Of a stretch of 64,000 nucleotides of DNA, positions 47,690 through 60,187 are shown piece after piece; the stretch's first letter is position 1, and every line of letters starts with the position of its first letter. The translations under genes were made by a program, and so were the position numbers. The stretch comes from Nemania diffusa. Its lineage: Eukaryota; Ascomycota; Sordariomycetes; Xylariales; Xylariaceae. The stretch covers positions 5,890,001 through 5,954,000 of the forward strand of contig JBBPUQ010000001.1 in the NCBI GenBank assembly GCA_038501195.1, written 5' to 3'. A model generated the notes under the pieces. It was not told the origin of the DNA, did no database searches, and saw only the letters and a program-made list of their open reading frames with translations.

Positions 47690-50600
47690 TCAACCCTCTA
47701 GCAATTTGACTACGGCAAACTCTGCTAAAGTAATGAGAGTCTTGTCAGCACTCAAAATGTCGAGGAACGGCACGTCAATTTTTAGCGCAGTCCAGAACCA
47801 AGTTCTGAATTCCGACGCAATCATGCTGTCAACACCAAACCGCGCCAGCGGTTTGCCCGTATTGATCTGATCGATCGGCGTTAGAATCAAGCTTGAAAAC
47901 CGGTTCAGAATAAGCCTGAGCATGGCGATTTGTAACGACTCAGCTGACGCCTGTGATGCGAGAGGCCCTTTGGCATGAGTTGGTATGCTTTGGAACCATT
48001 CCGCAACAGCGATAGGTCCGTCTCGACCTTCGCTATCCGTTCCGAATCTCCCTTTCTCAATGTCCTGTTCAGCTTCAAGTGCCGCCGCTAAAATAGCCAG
48101 TCGAGGGTCGTGGGCTGAGCTAAAGCCTACGTCGAAGCCCTGACGTGCTAACTGGCGAAATCCGAGAGGCTCTAGACCCGTCAGTATGTGTGATGCCGCG
48201 GGGTCTTCGCTATTTTCGCCGCCATTAGAAACCCCACCGACTTGGGTGAGTGCAAGGTCGATGACCTGCAGGAACTCGGCTTCGTTTAGGGGCTGTATCC
48301 CCTTTCGAAGGAGGAGAGCTTCAATGTCAGAGTGCTCGTGCAAGTACCCTACCTCAGAAATCATGCCGAGGCCAACCGAGACAGCAGGCTTGCCTTGAGA
48401 GCGTCGCCAGTGAGCAAACGCGTCTAGGAACCCATTGGCGGCACAATAGTTGCTCTCTGTGGCCGTCCCGATAGTCCCGGAAAGAGAAGAAGTTAACAAA
48501 AAGAAGTCCAAGTTCTGCTCGTAGCCTTCAATCGCGTGATGCAAGTTCCAGGTACCTTTCCACTTAGGCTGGATGCTAGTTTGCCAGCCGTCAGCCGACA
48601 TGTTAGCGAACAAGGCCTCATGTAACCCCATAGCAGCTTGTATAACACCTCCTAAGGGGCTCCCAGTCCTGGTACATGCAGCGACCGCAGCGTCCGCATC
48701 AGCGCGGTTCACAATGTCACCTCTCACCACATCCACGCTGGCTCCAACATCCCTTAAACGGAAGACGAGTTCTCGAGCACTCGGTTTATCGCAGCCTGAC
48801 CTGCCGAGGAAAACGAATTTCCGTGCTCCCCGGGCAACCATCCAGCGACTAAGACTCCGGCCTAACCCGCCAAGGCAGCCTACAAGCAGATAGACCTTGT
48901 CAGGGTCGAATAAGGTCAGGTATTTCGAAGGCGCAAGCTACCATGTATATTAGTACGAGAAACTTAATTAATTCTTAAGTTGTTTACAGACCGGGATCTC
49001 GCTGTCTTCTCGCTCAAATGAGACGACAATCTTTCCTACTCGATCTTGTGAAGTGAAGAAACGGTAGGCCTCCACGACGTTCGCAGCAGTGAAAGTTGTA
49101 ATCGGGGGTGGCTTGATCAACCCTGATCGATACTGTTTAAACACTTCCGTGAGTAGCCTAGTAACGAAATGTTAGACTAAGTAGATACTGTCAAGGGTGG
49201 GTGGGCAGTCCCCCCTGCGGCAACACATACTGTGAGAAGGTGGTATCCTGGTACTGCATCTGCTGGTAATATAAGTCGCTGAAGTCAAACGCAGTGAAAG
49301 TAGTATTCTGGAGAAAAGCGCGCATGTCTAATCTACCAGCATCTAGGAGATCCCGCTTGCCGATTTCGACAAAGCGGCCGAAAGGTGCGATGCACTCCCA
49401 GCTAGCCTGCAAAAGATCACCAGTCAGGAAGTTTATAACAACGTTGACACCGCGGCCTTTCGTAGCAGACTTAATGTTAGTGGCAAATGATGCATCGCGA
49501 GAGTAGAAAATGTTTGCCTCGGGAATACCACACTCCGTCGCTATGAATTTTCTTCTGGCGTCCGATCCGGCAGTTGTATAGATCCCTGATGTAGTGCCGA
49601 GAATATTCTTGGCGATTGTGATAGCAGCAAAGCCAAAGGCTCCGGCGCCTCCGTGTATTAGAATAGACTCGCCGGGGCGTAGGCTAGCGCGTTGAGATAG
49701 CGCGTACAACGCTGTACCGTAGATAGTCGGAAAGGTGGCCATGACGGTATATTGCTCTCCAGGGTTCATTTTGAAGGCAGCCCAAACAGGCACGCGCTGC
49801 GATGTGGCTAAGTGGCACGGCATGCCAACGACAACATCGTCCCCTGGCTGCAAATGTGTAACGTTGGCTCCGACTGCTGTTACAACACCACTGAATTCTA
49901 GGGCTGTTGTCCCCCCTCGCGTTTCTACCTTACCTTTCAAGGCGTACACGTCTTTGGCGTTGAGACTGACAGCCTTAACTAAAACGTCGATGAAATCATT
50001 CGGTACAGCTGGCATACATTCTCGCACCTGCTCAAAGTGAAGCGTGTCACTTCCGCCGAAAGTCCCAATTGAAAGCCGAGCAGGCCGGGAGACAGACAAT
50101 TTGGTTTTCATAACAGCCTCCTGCTTTTCCATGCGACGGCGGAAAAGCAGGTTCATGTCAAAACTGGGACCGAAGCGGGAGATGTAGAGAAGCCCATCTC
50201 TTTGGACGAACTCTCCGTCCTGCTTGCTACTCTTATCATAGGAGTCCAAGACCCGAATGATATTATAGCAGGTATTCTGAATTTCACTGTTCCCCTGGCT
50301 GGCAATTTGCCCCACGTCCATGACAATGAATGCGAGGGAGGGATGTTCTAGCATTAGTGCGCGGGACAGCCCGCTGGAGAGAGAGAGATCCGGATGCGAC
50401 TCATTACTCAATAAGTTTGCACCGGATAGCCAGAGAATGGTCGTTACCGTGTTCGTGATACCGCGAAGGTGGTCCATCGCACACTGGTCCATGGATGCTA
50501 ATAACTCATTCTCTAGCTCAAGCAGCGAGACGCATATATTGTCTCGGCTAAGCTTGATGTTACCTATCTCATAAAGGGATATAATCTGGAAATCCATGCA

Positions 50601-53600
50601 ACTAGCTTTCTCGTTTAGACATGCTGCTAGTGCTTTAGTGAAGCTGGTCACTGCTGCCGATGGATTGTGAACCTAAAGGGGCTCATTAGTAGATATTCAT
50701 AAGACTGCATGGTACGCTTCCATCATTTCTTACCACAAGAAAGACACTTCGCCTCGTTCCCACGCCATTTGTTTCTCTGAATGACTGTGAAGCTAGAATG
50801 AGGCTATTCTTGTAAATCTCGGTGACAGAGAAACGACTTCGTTGAAGAGCTTCCAAAGCAACGGGAGTATTCTGCGTGATGATGACGCCGTCTGTAGCAA
50901 CCAAAGAATGAAGCTGGTCAACGGCATCCCAAACCCTTGGGGATTTGTGAACATATAGAAGGTCAAAGGGCCCTGCGGCGACGCTGTCATCTACCCCTTC
51001 ACTGCCTCCTTGTAGTTGAATTGCCCCATCTTCGTTCACTTTTCCGGTAAGCCACGACTTACATCGTCGAAACCCAGTACCGTTACCCAGAATGTCAAGC
51101 AGCATATTTACCCTACATGAGCAATTATTTCCGAGATCTAAGACGCGCATTCGTGGGTTCTTGTGACCTGCCAAGTCAACCAGAGCACCAATGGCGGCAA
51201 GCCGCTCGTTGTCGGAAAGCTCCATGTCGTCATCCTGGCATTTGGCTATGAACTTCGTGACATATTTGTCCAGCTGTTGTATGTTTCCAGAGTGTATATG
51301 CCTAATGTCAGGCTTCCAGCAGACTTGAAGGCAGGGCTGGCGCGGCACGAGAAGATCTCGAGAGATGGTAGTCTTATATTGAATCACACGAACTCCCCGC
51401 ATGTTAACAAGTGGTACTGGGGTAGGGTCTGTAGACCATAAAGTTGACGCCATCCTACATGTCGAAGGGCTTGTCTTGGCTGACACAGCTTGTATGAGGC
51501 CCTGTGCTTGACAATCTCGCTGGGCTGCAATACGGATACAACATTCGTCGATGAAGACTGGCAAGTAGACACAAGTCTCGCTCACATCGCCCCCGGCCGA
51601 GCCCATGATAGCAATTTGTATGCATGCGTCGATGGTAATTGGATGAATAAGATAACGTGTGTCGTTGATCCGCTCTGCAACAGCCGGTACAATTCGAACG
51701 TTACCCTTAGCCTCGTAGCAGGACCGAGCACCGTCGGTATTCAATTTCGCTACAGACCTGAAATTAGGTCCAAGTATTAGGCCATCCCTCGCGAATTTGT
51801 TATACCATACGTTCATATTTGACCACTCCTCAAACCCGTTAGTCTGAGAGACGGTAACAGTATCTACATCGATCGTGCACTCCGAGTCGTCCGTTGTTCG
51901 GATGCTTCCAGAACAGTGTACTGTGGCCTGGCCGCCTGCTGTCAACGATGAAATAGAGAAGTCGTACCAGTATCTCGAAACATTAGTTCTTGATAAGGCT
52001 TGGGGCGATAAGATAGTATGAATTTCCACTCTATCTTTAGATTCGTCTTCCGGGATTACGAGGGCTGTACTTATGTCGACGTAGCGTAATTGGAAAGATG
52101 GAGTTTCTCCCGCATGCCCTCGAACTTGGGAAACGGCTTCAATTGCCATGGCAAGGTATCCAGCCGCCGGAAATACAACCTGGCTCTCTAGTTTATGGTC
52201 GCGCACCCAAGGAATTTCTCCAAGATTGAGAACGTTTCTCCAGAGCCAATTCACACCGTTACTGGCGATCTGTTGAGCGCCGAGCAGTTCATGCCGTAGG
52301 TAGCGTCTATTGCGTAGCTCAATACTCGCTCTCGGTTCCTGCCAATTGAGACCAGATGAATAGTCCCATGGATAAGGTGGAATATCGCTGACTAAAGTTG
52401 AAGTGGTCAAGTGGTTTATGTTCTGCCATGCTAAGGGGTGGTGACGCAGAAACAGGACGGCGGCCAGGCGTTTCATACAAAGATCGGAATCCTGGTTTCG
52501 AGTGAGAGTGCTTGAATAAGGCGTGGATATTTGATCGCGCTTTAACTCCGAGCATATTTGTTTCACCGGCCCCTTTAGCGCTGCATGAGGTCCGACTTCA
52601 ACTAAATGCATCTTCGTGTGCTTATTAAGGAGTGTACTGAGGGCGAGTCGGAATTGAACCGGACTTTGCAAGTTGCTCCGCCAGTAGCTTGCTGATACAG
52701 ACGCCCTATCTAGAGCCGAAGATTCGTTGTCGTTAAGTGTTTGGACTGAAGAATACATCTTCGCTGCTGGACTTTCGCCATCTTCTATACTTTGGCTTGC
52801 GACGTCAAGATATGGCGCGAGTAATGCCTCGTATAGCTCGCCAGCTTCCTTCATCATATAGGAGTGGTAGGCTTTATTTCCCGTGTGAAGCCTCCGGGCG
52901 AAATGGCCTTGTTTTTGTAATTCGCCCATCAAATGATCAATTCCACCTGTAGTGCCACTCAGAGTCACATTCTCTGCCGAGTTTATACAGGCAACCGAAA
53001 CTTCATTTTCGAGATGATTCTGCCGGATCATCATGTCAGCCATATCAGCGCGCATTCCAACTGCCATCATGGAGCCCTTTCGAGCTAGTTTTTGAACCGC
53101 ATATCCACGGAAATAAGCTGTCAAGATAGCCTCAGGAGCACTTAAAAGCCCTGCCGCATATGCGGCTGCAATTTCGCCTGACGAGTGGCCAACTACTGCA
53201 CGAGGAGTAATATGCCATCTTTGAAGCAAATCAACAAGCCCCATCTGAATGGCTGTGCAAACAGGCTGGCTGCGGCTGGCATGATGAATTTGCTCGCTCT
53301 CGAGAGGGTCCAGAATGGTGCTCTCTAAAGTCCAAATAGGGGCATGTTCAGGATCTAGGTTATGCAAAATGCAATCTAGTCTGCGAATTGATTCACGGAA
53401 ATGCTTATTACGAAGAAGCAGTTCCTTCGCCATATTTGCATACTGGGCTCCTTGACCCGTGAACACAAAGGTAGTGGCTAGATCACCACCTGTGTCCTGA
53501 ATGATTTCCGAAGCTATGTCAAGACTCAGTAACCTGGGCTTTCCATCTTGTTTGTCACACTTAGCTAATAGGACATCTCGGGCACTGAGATGAGATGTGC

Positions 53601-55767
53601 GTTCAGCCAAGGTGTAAGTGAGGTTTTCAAACGTAGCTACATCGCTAGTTGACACCAGTTTCTGGATTTGATAGATGCGGCTTTTTAGCGACGTTGGGGA
53701 GGCGGCGGAAATAGGCAATATGAAAAGACGATCGTCCGTATAATCGTACATAGGCCTTGAGTTGTTCTGGTATTTGGGACCCGTGTAGCTCCTAGCTGAC
53801 TCTAGGATGCCTAGGCATATCATCAACTCCAAGGACTCTTAAGGGTCTTAAAAGAACCATGGATATGGTAAGGAGGGTGTCGTAATTAAAAGGAAATACT
53901 TACAGTGCGCGTTCGCGCCCCCATAGCCAAATGCGTTGATGCTAGCTCGGCGAAGCTCTCGTGGCCAGGACTCAATTTCCATGGCAACCTTCATATTGAA
54001 TTTGTCTAATTTAACTACTCATATTAAAGAGTTAGTTTTATTCCTTACCTCAACTGATAAAGGATGTATAGATTAACCGACGTTTTGGATTCACAGTTTT
54101 CAAGCCATGTGTGGGAGGTATCTTTGCCTTATCAAGCGCCAGGGCGACTTTGATCAATGCTGTCAGTCCACTAGCTGCCTCGCTATGACCTAGACCAGGT
54201 TTCGACTTAAATGTGTTAGTTATTCAGCATGATGTCTTTATAAATATAGTGATGTGGATATGAGTGGAGAAATCTTGAAAGGTACGCTCGATCGCTCACT
54301 TACGGAACCTATCAGTAGCGGGTTTTTTCTATCCGAATCGCCAAAACAGCGACCCAAAGCCTCGACTTCAATTGGATCTCCAACAGGAGTACCGGTGCCA
54401 TGGCACTCTATGTAATCAGTATCAGCAAATCCTAGACCAGCTTTGCTATAGGCCCGCCTAATTACGGCTTCTTGTAGGTCAGCGCTGGGCTGCGTAATCC
54501 CCGGTGTCTTCCCGTTCCTAGTTGAATACCCCTATTAATTTAGCTGTTTCTATGTGGGAGATAATAAGAAGCTGACTCACGCGTTAACCGCTGTACTACG
54601 AATGACTGCCCAAATTTTGTCTCCATCTCTCATGGCGCTTGATAGAGGCTTGATGTAGATCGCGTTCATCCCTTCAGCTCGGCCATACCCATCAGCAGCA
54701 ACATCAAATGTATGGCAGGTTGAGGTAGGTGAGAGTACACCACTCTTTCCCGCAGCTAGACATTGTTCAGGAGACATGATCAAATTAACAGCCGCAACCA
54801 CAGCAGCCTCGCAATCACCCTCTTGTAGTGCGCTAACTGCACTGTGCAGTGCATAAAGAGACGAGGAGCATGCCGTATCGAGGGTAAAGCTTAAACGGGT
54901 AATATTATTAGCCTAGAGAGGACGTACCACTTATTCATCGAAATGAAAAAGAAGCAAAACAACGACGGAAGGGAATGCAGAGTAATTTGCCAGTAGTAAA
55001 TACTCACCTAGGCCCCTGTAGGTTGAAAACATGGCTAATGCGGTTCGCCAAGATGGTTGTTCCGCATCCAGTGGCTGAAAATCTATGTATAGCATCTATA
55101 TCTCGAGATTGCATTGTCTGGTGATCGAGGGTGAAGTTTCCAACATAGACGCCCGTGTTAGAACCTGACATCTGGTCTAGCGAGGCCCCAGCGTGTTCTA
55201 GGCATTCAAACACAATCTCGAGCAATTTACGCTGCTGCGGGTCCACTTCAACATCAGGAGTCAGTAGTAGATCTGAGAGCGGTCTTTGGCAAATACTAGA
55301 GTTACAGGGTTTTTTTCCTCCGAAAAAGATCTCATATTAGGGAAGACACCTGCATTTGCGCCAAAGTTTAAGAGAAGTATAGCTGTAAAGATTTCTCACT
55401 TGAAGCCGCCTCGAGGTTGTGGATTCCAAAAAAGGCATTGTCGAAGTTCCTGACGTCCTCGTTGAGAAAATAGCCACCAGCTACCTCCATTGCACCAGCA
55501 CGAACCCCGTTACTGCCGTCTGGATGGTAGAATCCATCCTTGTTGAAGCGCTGGATCGGTACTGGCCCCTGTGCAGATTTATTACGCATCAGAAACTCCC
55601 ATAGTCCTGAAGGTGAACTGATACCACCCGGGAGCCGACATGCTACAAAATCCTTCATGTTAGCGAATTTACACCTAGAGAGTTACTAGTAACATCACTG
55701 CCCAGCACTCACCCATTCCTACTATACATGGAGGATTCTCATCATGGTACGAAGATGATGTAGGCAT
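47690..55767 (-). CDS. highly reducing type I polyketide synthase, KS-AT-DH-(degenerate cMT)-ER-KR-ACP
   Basis: Eleven exons: 55767-55713, 55642-55400, 55245-55008, 54889-54581, 54517-54304, 54205-54055, 54005-53904, 53810-50716, 50672-49231, 49157-48992, 48937-47690. They close in frame at 2,420 residues. KS: Cys186 (DTACSSS), His321 (ECHGTGTP), His360 (GHSEAASG). AT: GHSSGE near 645-650. DH: His976 and Asp1165 (HPITID). Residues about 1280-1460 are a short methyltransferase remnant. ER: NADPH motif HGGAGAFG near 1810. KR: GGLGRS near 2028 and Tyr2169. ACP: Ser2376 (GVDSM). No thioesterase. The product should be a reduced chain, probably unbranched, released by another enzyme. Its start faces the AYR1-like SDR at 56419 across 651 bp. 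Confidence 0.93.
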
Positions 55768-56418
55768 CTTATCACGTTGAGTAGTCACCTTGAGAATCTA
55801 CGGTGAGTGTCAAGTCAGAAGTGATTCCTAGTCGGTGGCAAGTTTGGGCGAAAGAGATTCTCGAGGGCGATAGAGTGCTGGAACAGTTCTTCGGGTTTAG
55901 GCGTATAGTGGTATTATAGGAACATGAGAAACTAACACGCCCCTAGAAAGAAAATTTCGGATAAGACTTTAGTCCCGTAGGCAGCGGGTATAAGGGAAGT
56001 AGTGGAATAACCATGTGAGTAATGTGGTATATCTCTTCCGCTTGCACATGATCTTCGTGTGTGATGTTACACTCGAGTAGAGACGATCTATTAGGCTTGG
56101 CAACATCCATAAGCACTATACTATAGGGTGTACGAGCAGCTGCAGATTTGTGGATCATAAAGCTTCCTTATGTAGGTAGCTAGTACCAGGTACGTGATAG
56201 CCCACAATGCTACGTCGGGGTATGCTAGATGCGTGGATGGATGATGCACTATTGCTTACTCGACTATTTCATTAGCTAGGAGGCTCGGCCCAATATATTC
56301 TTATCATCAACCCTAGAAGCCGGTAAACTCGATCTTTCTAAGACTCTTGTTATTTGTAGGTAGGATGCGCAACTACTTCTATCTAAGTAGCAAGCCGTAA
56401 AGCATTCATCACGGAGAA
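55768..56418. promoter_or_regulatory. divergent promoter of PKS and AYR1-like SDR
   Basis: 651 bp between head-to-head starts, with no supported ORF. A near match TCGAGGGCGA (spacing four rather than five) occurs near 55860; it is not a proper AflR site. Confidence 0.5.
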
Positions 56419-57813
56419 ATGCCACATAGACAGCAGTTTGCACTTGTCACCGGGTGAGTAGCACTCGTACCAGTGGCTGCTTAGGCTAGAATCTATGAGA
56501 TAGATAATCGCTGACGGTGCGTGTTACCTAGGTGTGGAAAGGGCGGCATCGGTGAGGCGCTTGTCAAGCAGTATTCTCTGCGTGGCCTGCACCCTATTGC
56601 TACCGTCCTTCCTTCTGAGAACGACGATCATCTTATACAAGCTGGTATCACATGCTATCATTTAGATGTGACTCAAGAAGAATCGATAATAGAGCTTAAG
56701 GCAAAGGTGACCGACTTGACGAACGGGTTCCTTGATATTCTAGTCAATAACGCGTAAGTTTTTTTAGGCAGCTCTACATCTGCTATAACCAATATACAAT
56801 AGCCTCCATATTGATATATACGATATATAGGGGAATAGGTAAGAAGTTCCTATGTCCTCTTCCGTCTTCATGCCCCTAATCTTCTTCGCAGCCTATACCA
56901 TGCCGGCCATAGACACCAATGTCACCGAAGTGCAGTGCATGTTTGACGTCAACATCTTCGGGCCAATGCGTATGGTACACCATTTCCATGACATTCTTAT
57001 TCAGTCGGCGGGGACTATTGTCAACATAGGATCCATCGGCGGTATTATCCCATATGTATATGGAGCTGCGTATAATGCCTCGAAAGCTGCCCTTCAGCAT
57101 TGGTCTAACACTCTGAGAGTGGAGATGGCACCTCTCAAGTAAGTCCAAGGAACCTTCCTGGTAGCATTGATTATTACGCGGCCTAACGGGTTCGTTTTGT
57201 CACTTTAGAGTAAGAGTTGTCACAGTAAGTAACTCACATAAGTTATATACGTTCCCTATTGGACAAAGACTCAGAATACAAGGTTATCTCTGGAGAAATC
57301 GGCACCAACATCCTGAAACGAGACAGGGAAAGAGAACTTCCACAAGGTCTGTTACCGCCTATTTCCAAGCCCGATTCTTTACCTCACGTACTTACGCTAA
57401 ATGAACAAATTCGTATCTAGATTCATATTACTCGCCGCTCGCAGCAGCTTTCAAGCAGCATGTTCAAAGAGTACCAGGTACGAAGCTCCTATTCTCTAAC
57501 TTCGTGCCATAGCCGTCTTATTTATAAACGAGCAGACACCACCGATCGGCATGTATACGCGAAGCATGTCGTCGTACAGAGTTTGAAGCCGTCACCTCCA
57601 GCATGGTACTGGTATGGTAAAGCTACCTTACCAGTACGAATTCTCATGTGGTTTGGCTGGCGTACTATATGGGTATGAACAATTAGGCGAGTTTCGGTCT
57701 GTGTACATGAGCCATCTTTATTAATATTGATACAGGACGGAATTTTCTGGAACACGTTCGGCCTAGGAAGACTTCATAAATATCACATGGATCAGCGAAA
57801 CAACAGAAACTAG
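56419..57813 (+). CDS. AYR1-like short-chain dehydrogenase/reductase
   Basis: Nine exons: 56419-56453, 56532-56753, 56831-56838, 56892-57138, 57209-57224, 57283-57346, 57421-57477, 57536-57672, 57736-57813; 287 residues in frame. Exon 3 is 8 nt and restores NNAGIAYTMPAID; exon 5 is 16 nt. The cofactor motif TGCGKGGIG and catalytic Ser (NIGSIGG), Tyr and Lys (YNASK) are present. The C-terminus has a hydrophobic WYWYGKA/RILMWFGW segment typical of AYR1 (1-acyl-dihydroxyacetone-phosphate reductase) relatives, which associate with lipid membranes. Some fungal clusters use such SDRs to reduce PKS-derived ketones; here it is divergent from the PKS. No broken motifs. Confidence 0.85.
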
Positions 57814-58012
57814 GGCTTCATCATAAATCAGCTAAGAAGAGTTCTCCTTTATTGGAACTGAAGTAAATTTTACTTAGTTTAGTTCAGTTTCTATCTGAGA
57901 AGCCCCCTTCTCGAAGTAGCAATAGAAACCATAATATCTCATCTACCATAGAGAGTGAAACAAACATACTCTGTATAGCTACTCAATACCTTATTCGACT
58001 CTCTTCAATATC

Positions 58013-58733
58013 CTAATCTTTCGATTCTCTATCATAGTAAGGCGCCAGCTCGGCTAAGTACTCTCCTAGCTCATCACCTTTGGCAGTGATAACCGGCTTG
58101 GAGTCTATAAGAACATAGAGCATGCGGCCAGGCATAGTGCCATTACCAGTGATATTGCGCCAGGTGTGAGCGCCGCCCCGGTTGATGCTAACATCTCCTT
58201 GACGCAAAATCCGAGTTTCCCCTGAGTCAAGAACCATTTCAAACTCACCCTCCAACACGACACCGTAGTCAAGTGACACGGCCCTGTGCATAGGCGACAC
58301 TAGACCAGGCGAGAAATCGATCATCCGCAGCACTGTCCCGTTGTGATAGTGGAGAGGCGGCTTATCTTGGTCAGGCTTGCGATCTCAACACACATAGTTA
58401 TGATATGACTTTACTTGCCTCATGCTCTTTTGCGTGAAGAATGTCCTTGTCCCCGTTCATATCTACCGGTGTCTCGGAGGTGGAGTACAGAATGTTTCCC
58501 AAAGCTTGCCCGTCCCCAATGATACGGTGGTGGTCGCCGCAGTCGGCTGACAGGAAAACTGCCTTCCCATCGGTGTTATGGCTGGTGATATACCGCACGG
58601 TACGGCGAAGTCCCGGTGCCGGGAAGCCATGAGTGATGTAGCCCGCCCCGCGGAGGAACATCAGCGGATCGTTCGATGACATATCGACGTTCTTATCGCT
58701 GGTCTCTAGGACTGCTTTCCCCGACGTGTTCAT
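58013..58733 (-). CDS. cupin-domain protein
   Basis: Two exons (58733-58419, 58375-58013) give 225 residues. They are joined by a 43-nt intron that starts GC (GAG|GCAAGT) and ends CGCAAG, in phase 0. No GT donor of acceptable length joins these frames. The second exon carries the cupin barrel: MHRAVSLDYGVVLEGEFEMVL and GDVSINRGGAHTWRN, with likely metal ligands His, Glu and His. The first exon begins MNTSGKAVLETSDKN after an in-frame but ATG-less extension. Family members include dioxygenase-like and isomerase-like enzymes and cluster proteins of unknown function. It is convergent with the AYR1-like gene and has the same orientation as the downstream SDR. Confidence 0.8.
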
Positions 58734-59133
58734 TGTGAGTTTGATATCACGTGTAACAGATCTTTTTTTACTATTCCAAATGTAGAGAAAGGTTTGGTGA
58801 CGTTGGTTAATGGTTCTTCCAATTTCCACCGTGGTTACTATAAATTTAATTTCAAAGAATATCAGGATGCTAGCTTTCCTTGAAACATCGTTAGAAGGAA
58901 CTATTAATTGTCCATGAGTATTCAAACACCATTTGCCATCGCTGGTGATTACATGCATCTGTAGTGATACCTTAATGGGTAGTATCTACTCCTACATTGT
59001 GCATGACTTTTATGGGGAAATAGAGAGTTAATTGGTTGTTGTAGAGATGGCTTAGAAAAAAACCTGCTGCGTCAAAGGATTGTTGGTTCTACTACTAGGA
59101 TGTCCTATCTATACGTGGTGATACGAGCTTTAT
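58734..59133. other. intergenic, nothing recognised
   Basis: 400 bp between two minus-strand genes: the SDR terminator and the cupin promoter. Includes a TTTTTTT tract near 58764. Confidence 0.55.
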
Positions 59134-60187
59134 CTACAACATCCCTCGCAAGGCTGTGCCGCCGTCAACCACGAAGCTGCTTCCGGTGACATAGGTTGAT
59201 CTTCGGCTACATAGGAAGATGACTGCATCGGCTACTTCGGCGGGACGGGCCACGCGCCCCAGCGGCACGGCCCTCTTGATCATATTGTCGAGACCCTGCA
59301 CTTGCTCAATTGCCCGCTGAACCATGGGTGTGTCCACCCAGGATGGGCATACACAATTTACTCTGATTCCGTAGGGGGCGTTGTCAAGTGCTACATACAG
59401 ATAAGCCGTTAGCACTAGCTGCCAGGTGGGGAGCTCAGCGTAGGATTGGGGTCACAGTGTTGTAATGACAGCGCTTTAGTCTGTTACTTACCTGCATTCC
59501 TACTAATACCCAACACTGCATGCTTTGATGCTGTATACTGTACCATACTTGGCTGTGCGACATACGACGCTAGTGAGCCCATGTTGACGATTGTCCCGCG
59601 CAATGTCCCCTGCTCGGGGTTGGCAGCGTTCACCAACTTTGGTTCCTGCATCTTCATGGTCGCTGATACGTCCCGCGTAACAAGAAATGTTCCAAGGACA
59701 TTTACGTTCAGAAACCGGCGGAATTCGGAAGCATCCGCATCCGCTATTTCAGCTGCCCTCTGAACACCAATCTTACAAATACGTAAAATTAGCAACGAGG
59801 CATCCTGGAAAATGAAAGGCAGGAGCCGAGGTACTCACGCCGGCGCTATTGACACAGTAGTCAATACGTCCGAAAACTGCTACCGTATGGCTGATCGCGG
59901 ATTTGACTGCTTTTTCAACCGTAACATCGATGTAGACTACCTCAGCACAGAAGCCCGGGGTAGTTGCTGCGGCCAAACAAGTCTTCGCCACCGCCTGTGC
60001 CGCCTCCAAATTGACATCGGCTACCATTATACCGGCAGCCCCCTCTCTAGAGAATCCTATGGCGCAAGCTTCACCTATCCCGCTACCTTCCACACAGTCA
60101 ATATGTAACTTATGCAAGATGAACCAAGTAGGCTGAGGTTGGATACATACCTCCACCAACCACGAGTGCATAACCGCTAATGTCCAT
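59134..60187 (-). CDS. short-chain dehydrogenase/reductase (SDR)
   Basis: Four exons (60187-60151, 60086-59839, 59771-59492, 59390-59134) give 273 residues. The first exon encodes MDISGYALVVGG; the cofactor motif GGGSGIG spans its intron. NSAG lies near residues 92-95 and the catalytic Ser, Tyr and Lys are in NMGSLASY and QYTASKHA. The C-terminus VTGSSFVVDGG is the classic end of this SDR class (3-oxoacyl-ACP reductase/glucose dehydrogenase-like). It is a cytosolic NAD(P) alcohol dehydrogenase or ketoreductase. By position it is the second reductase on the PKS side. All four exon junctions keep phase, so the gene looks functional. Confidence 0.88.

Noticed and set aside
55855..55870. TCGAGGGCGA as an AflR site in the PKS promoter
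   Set aside because: Spacing is four, not five, between TCG and CGA.
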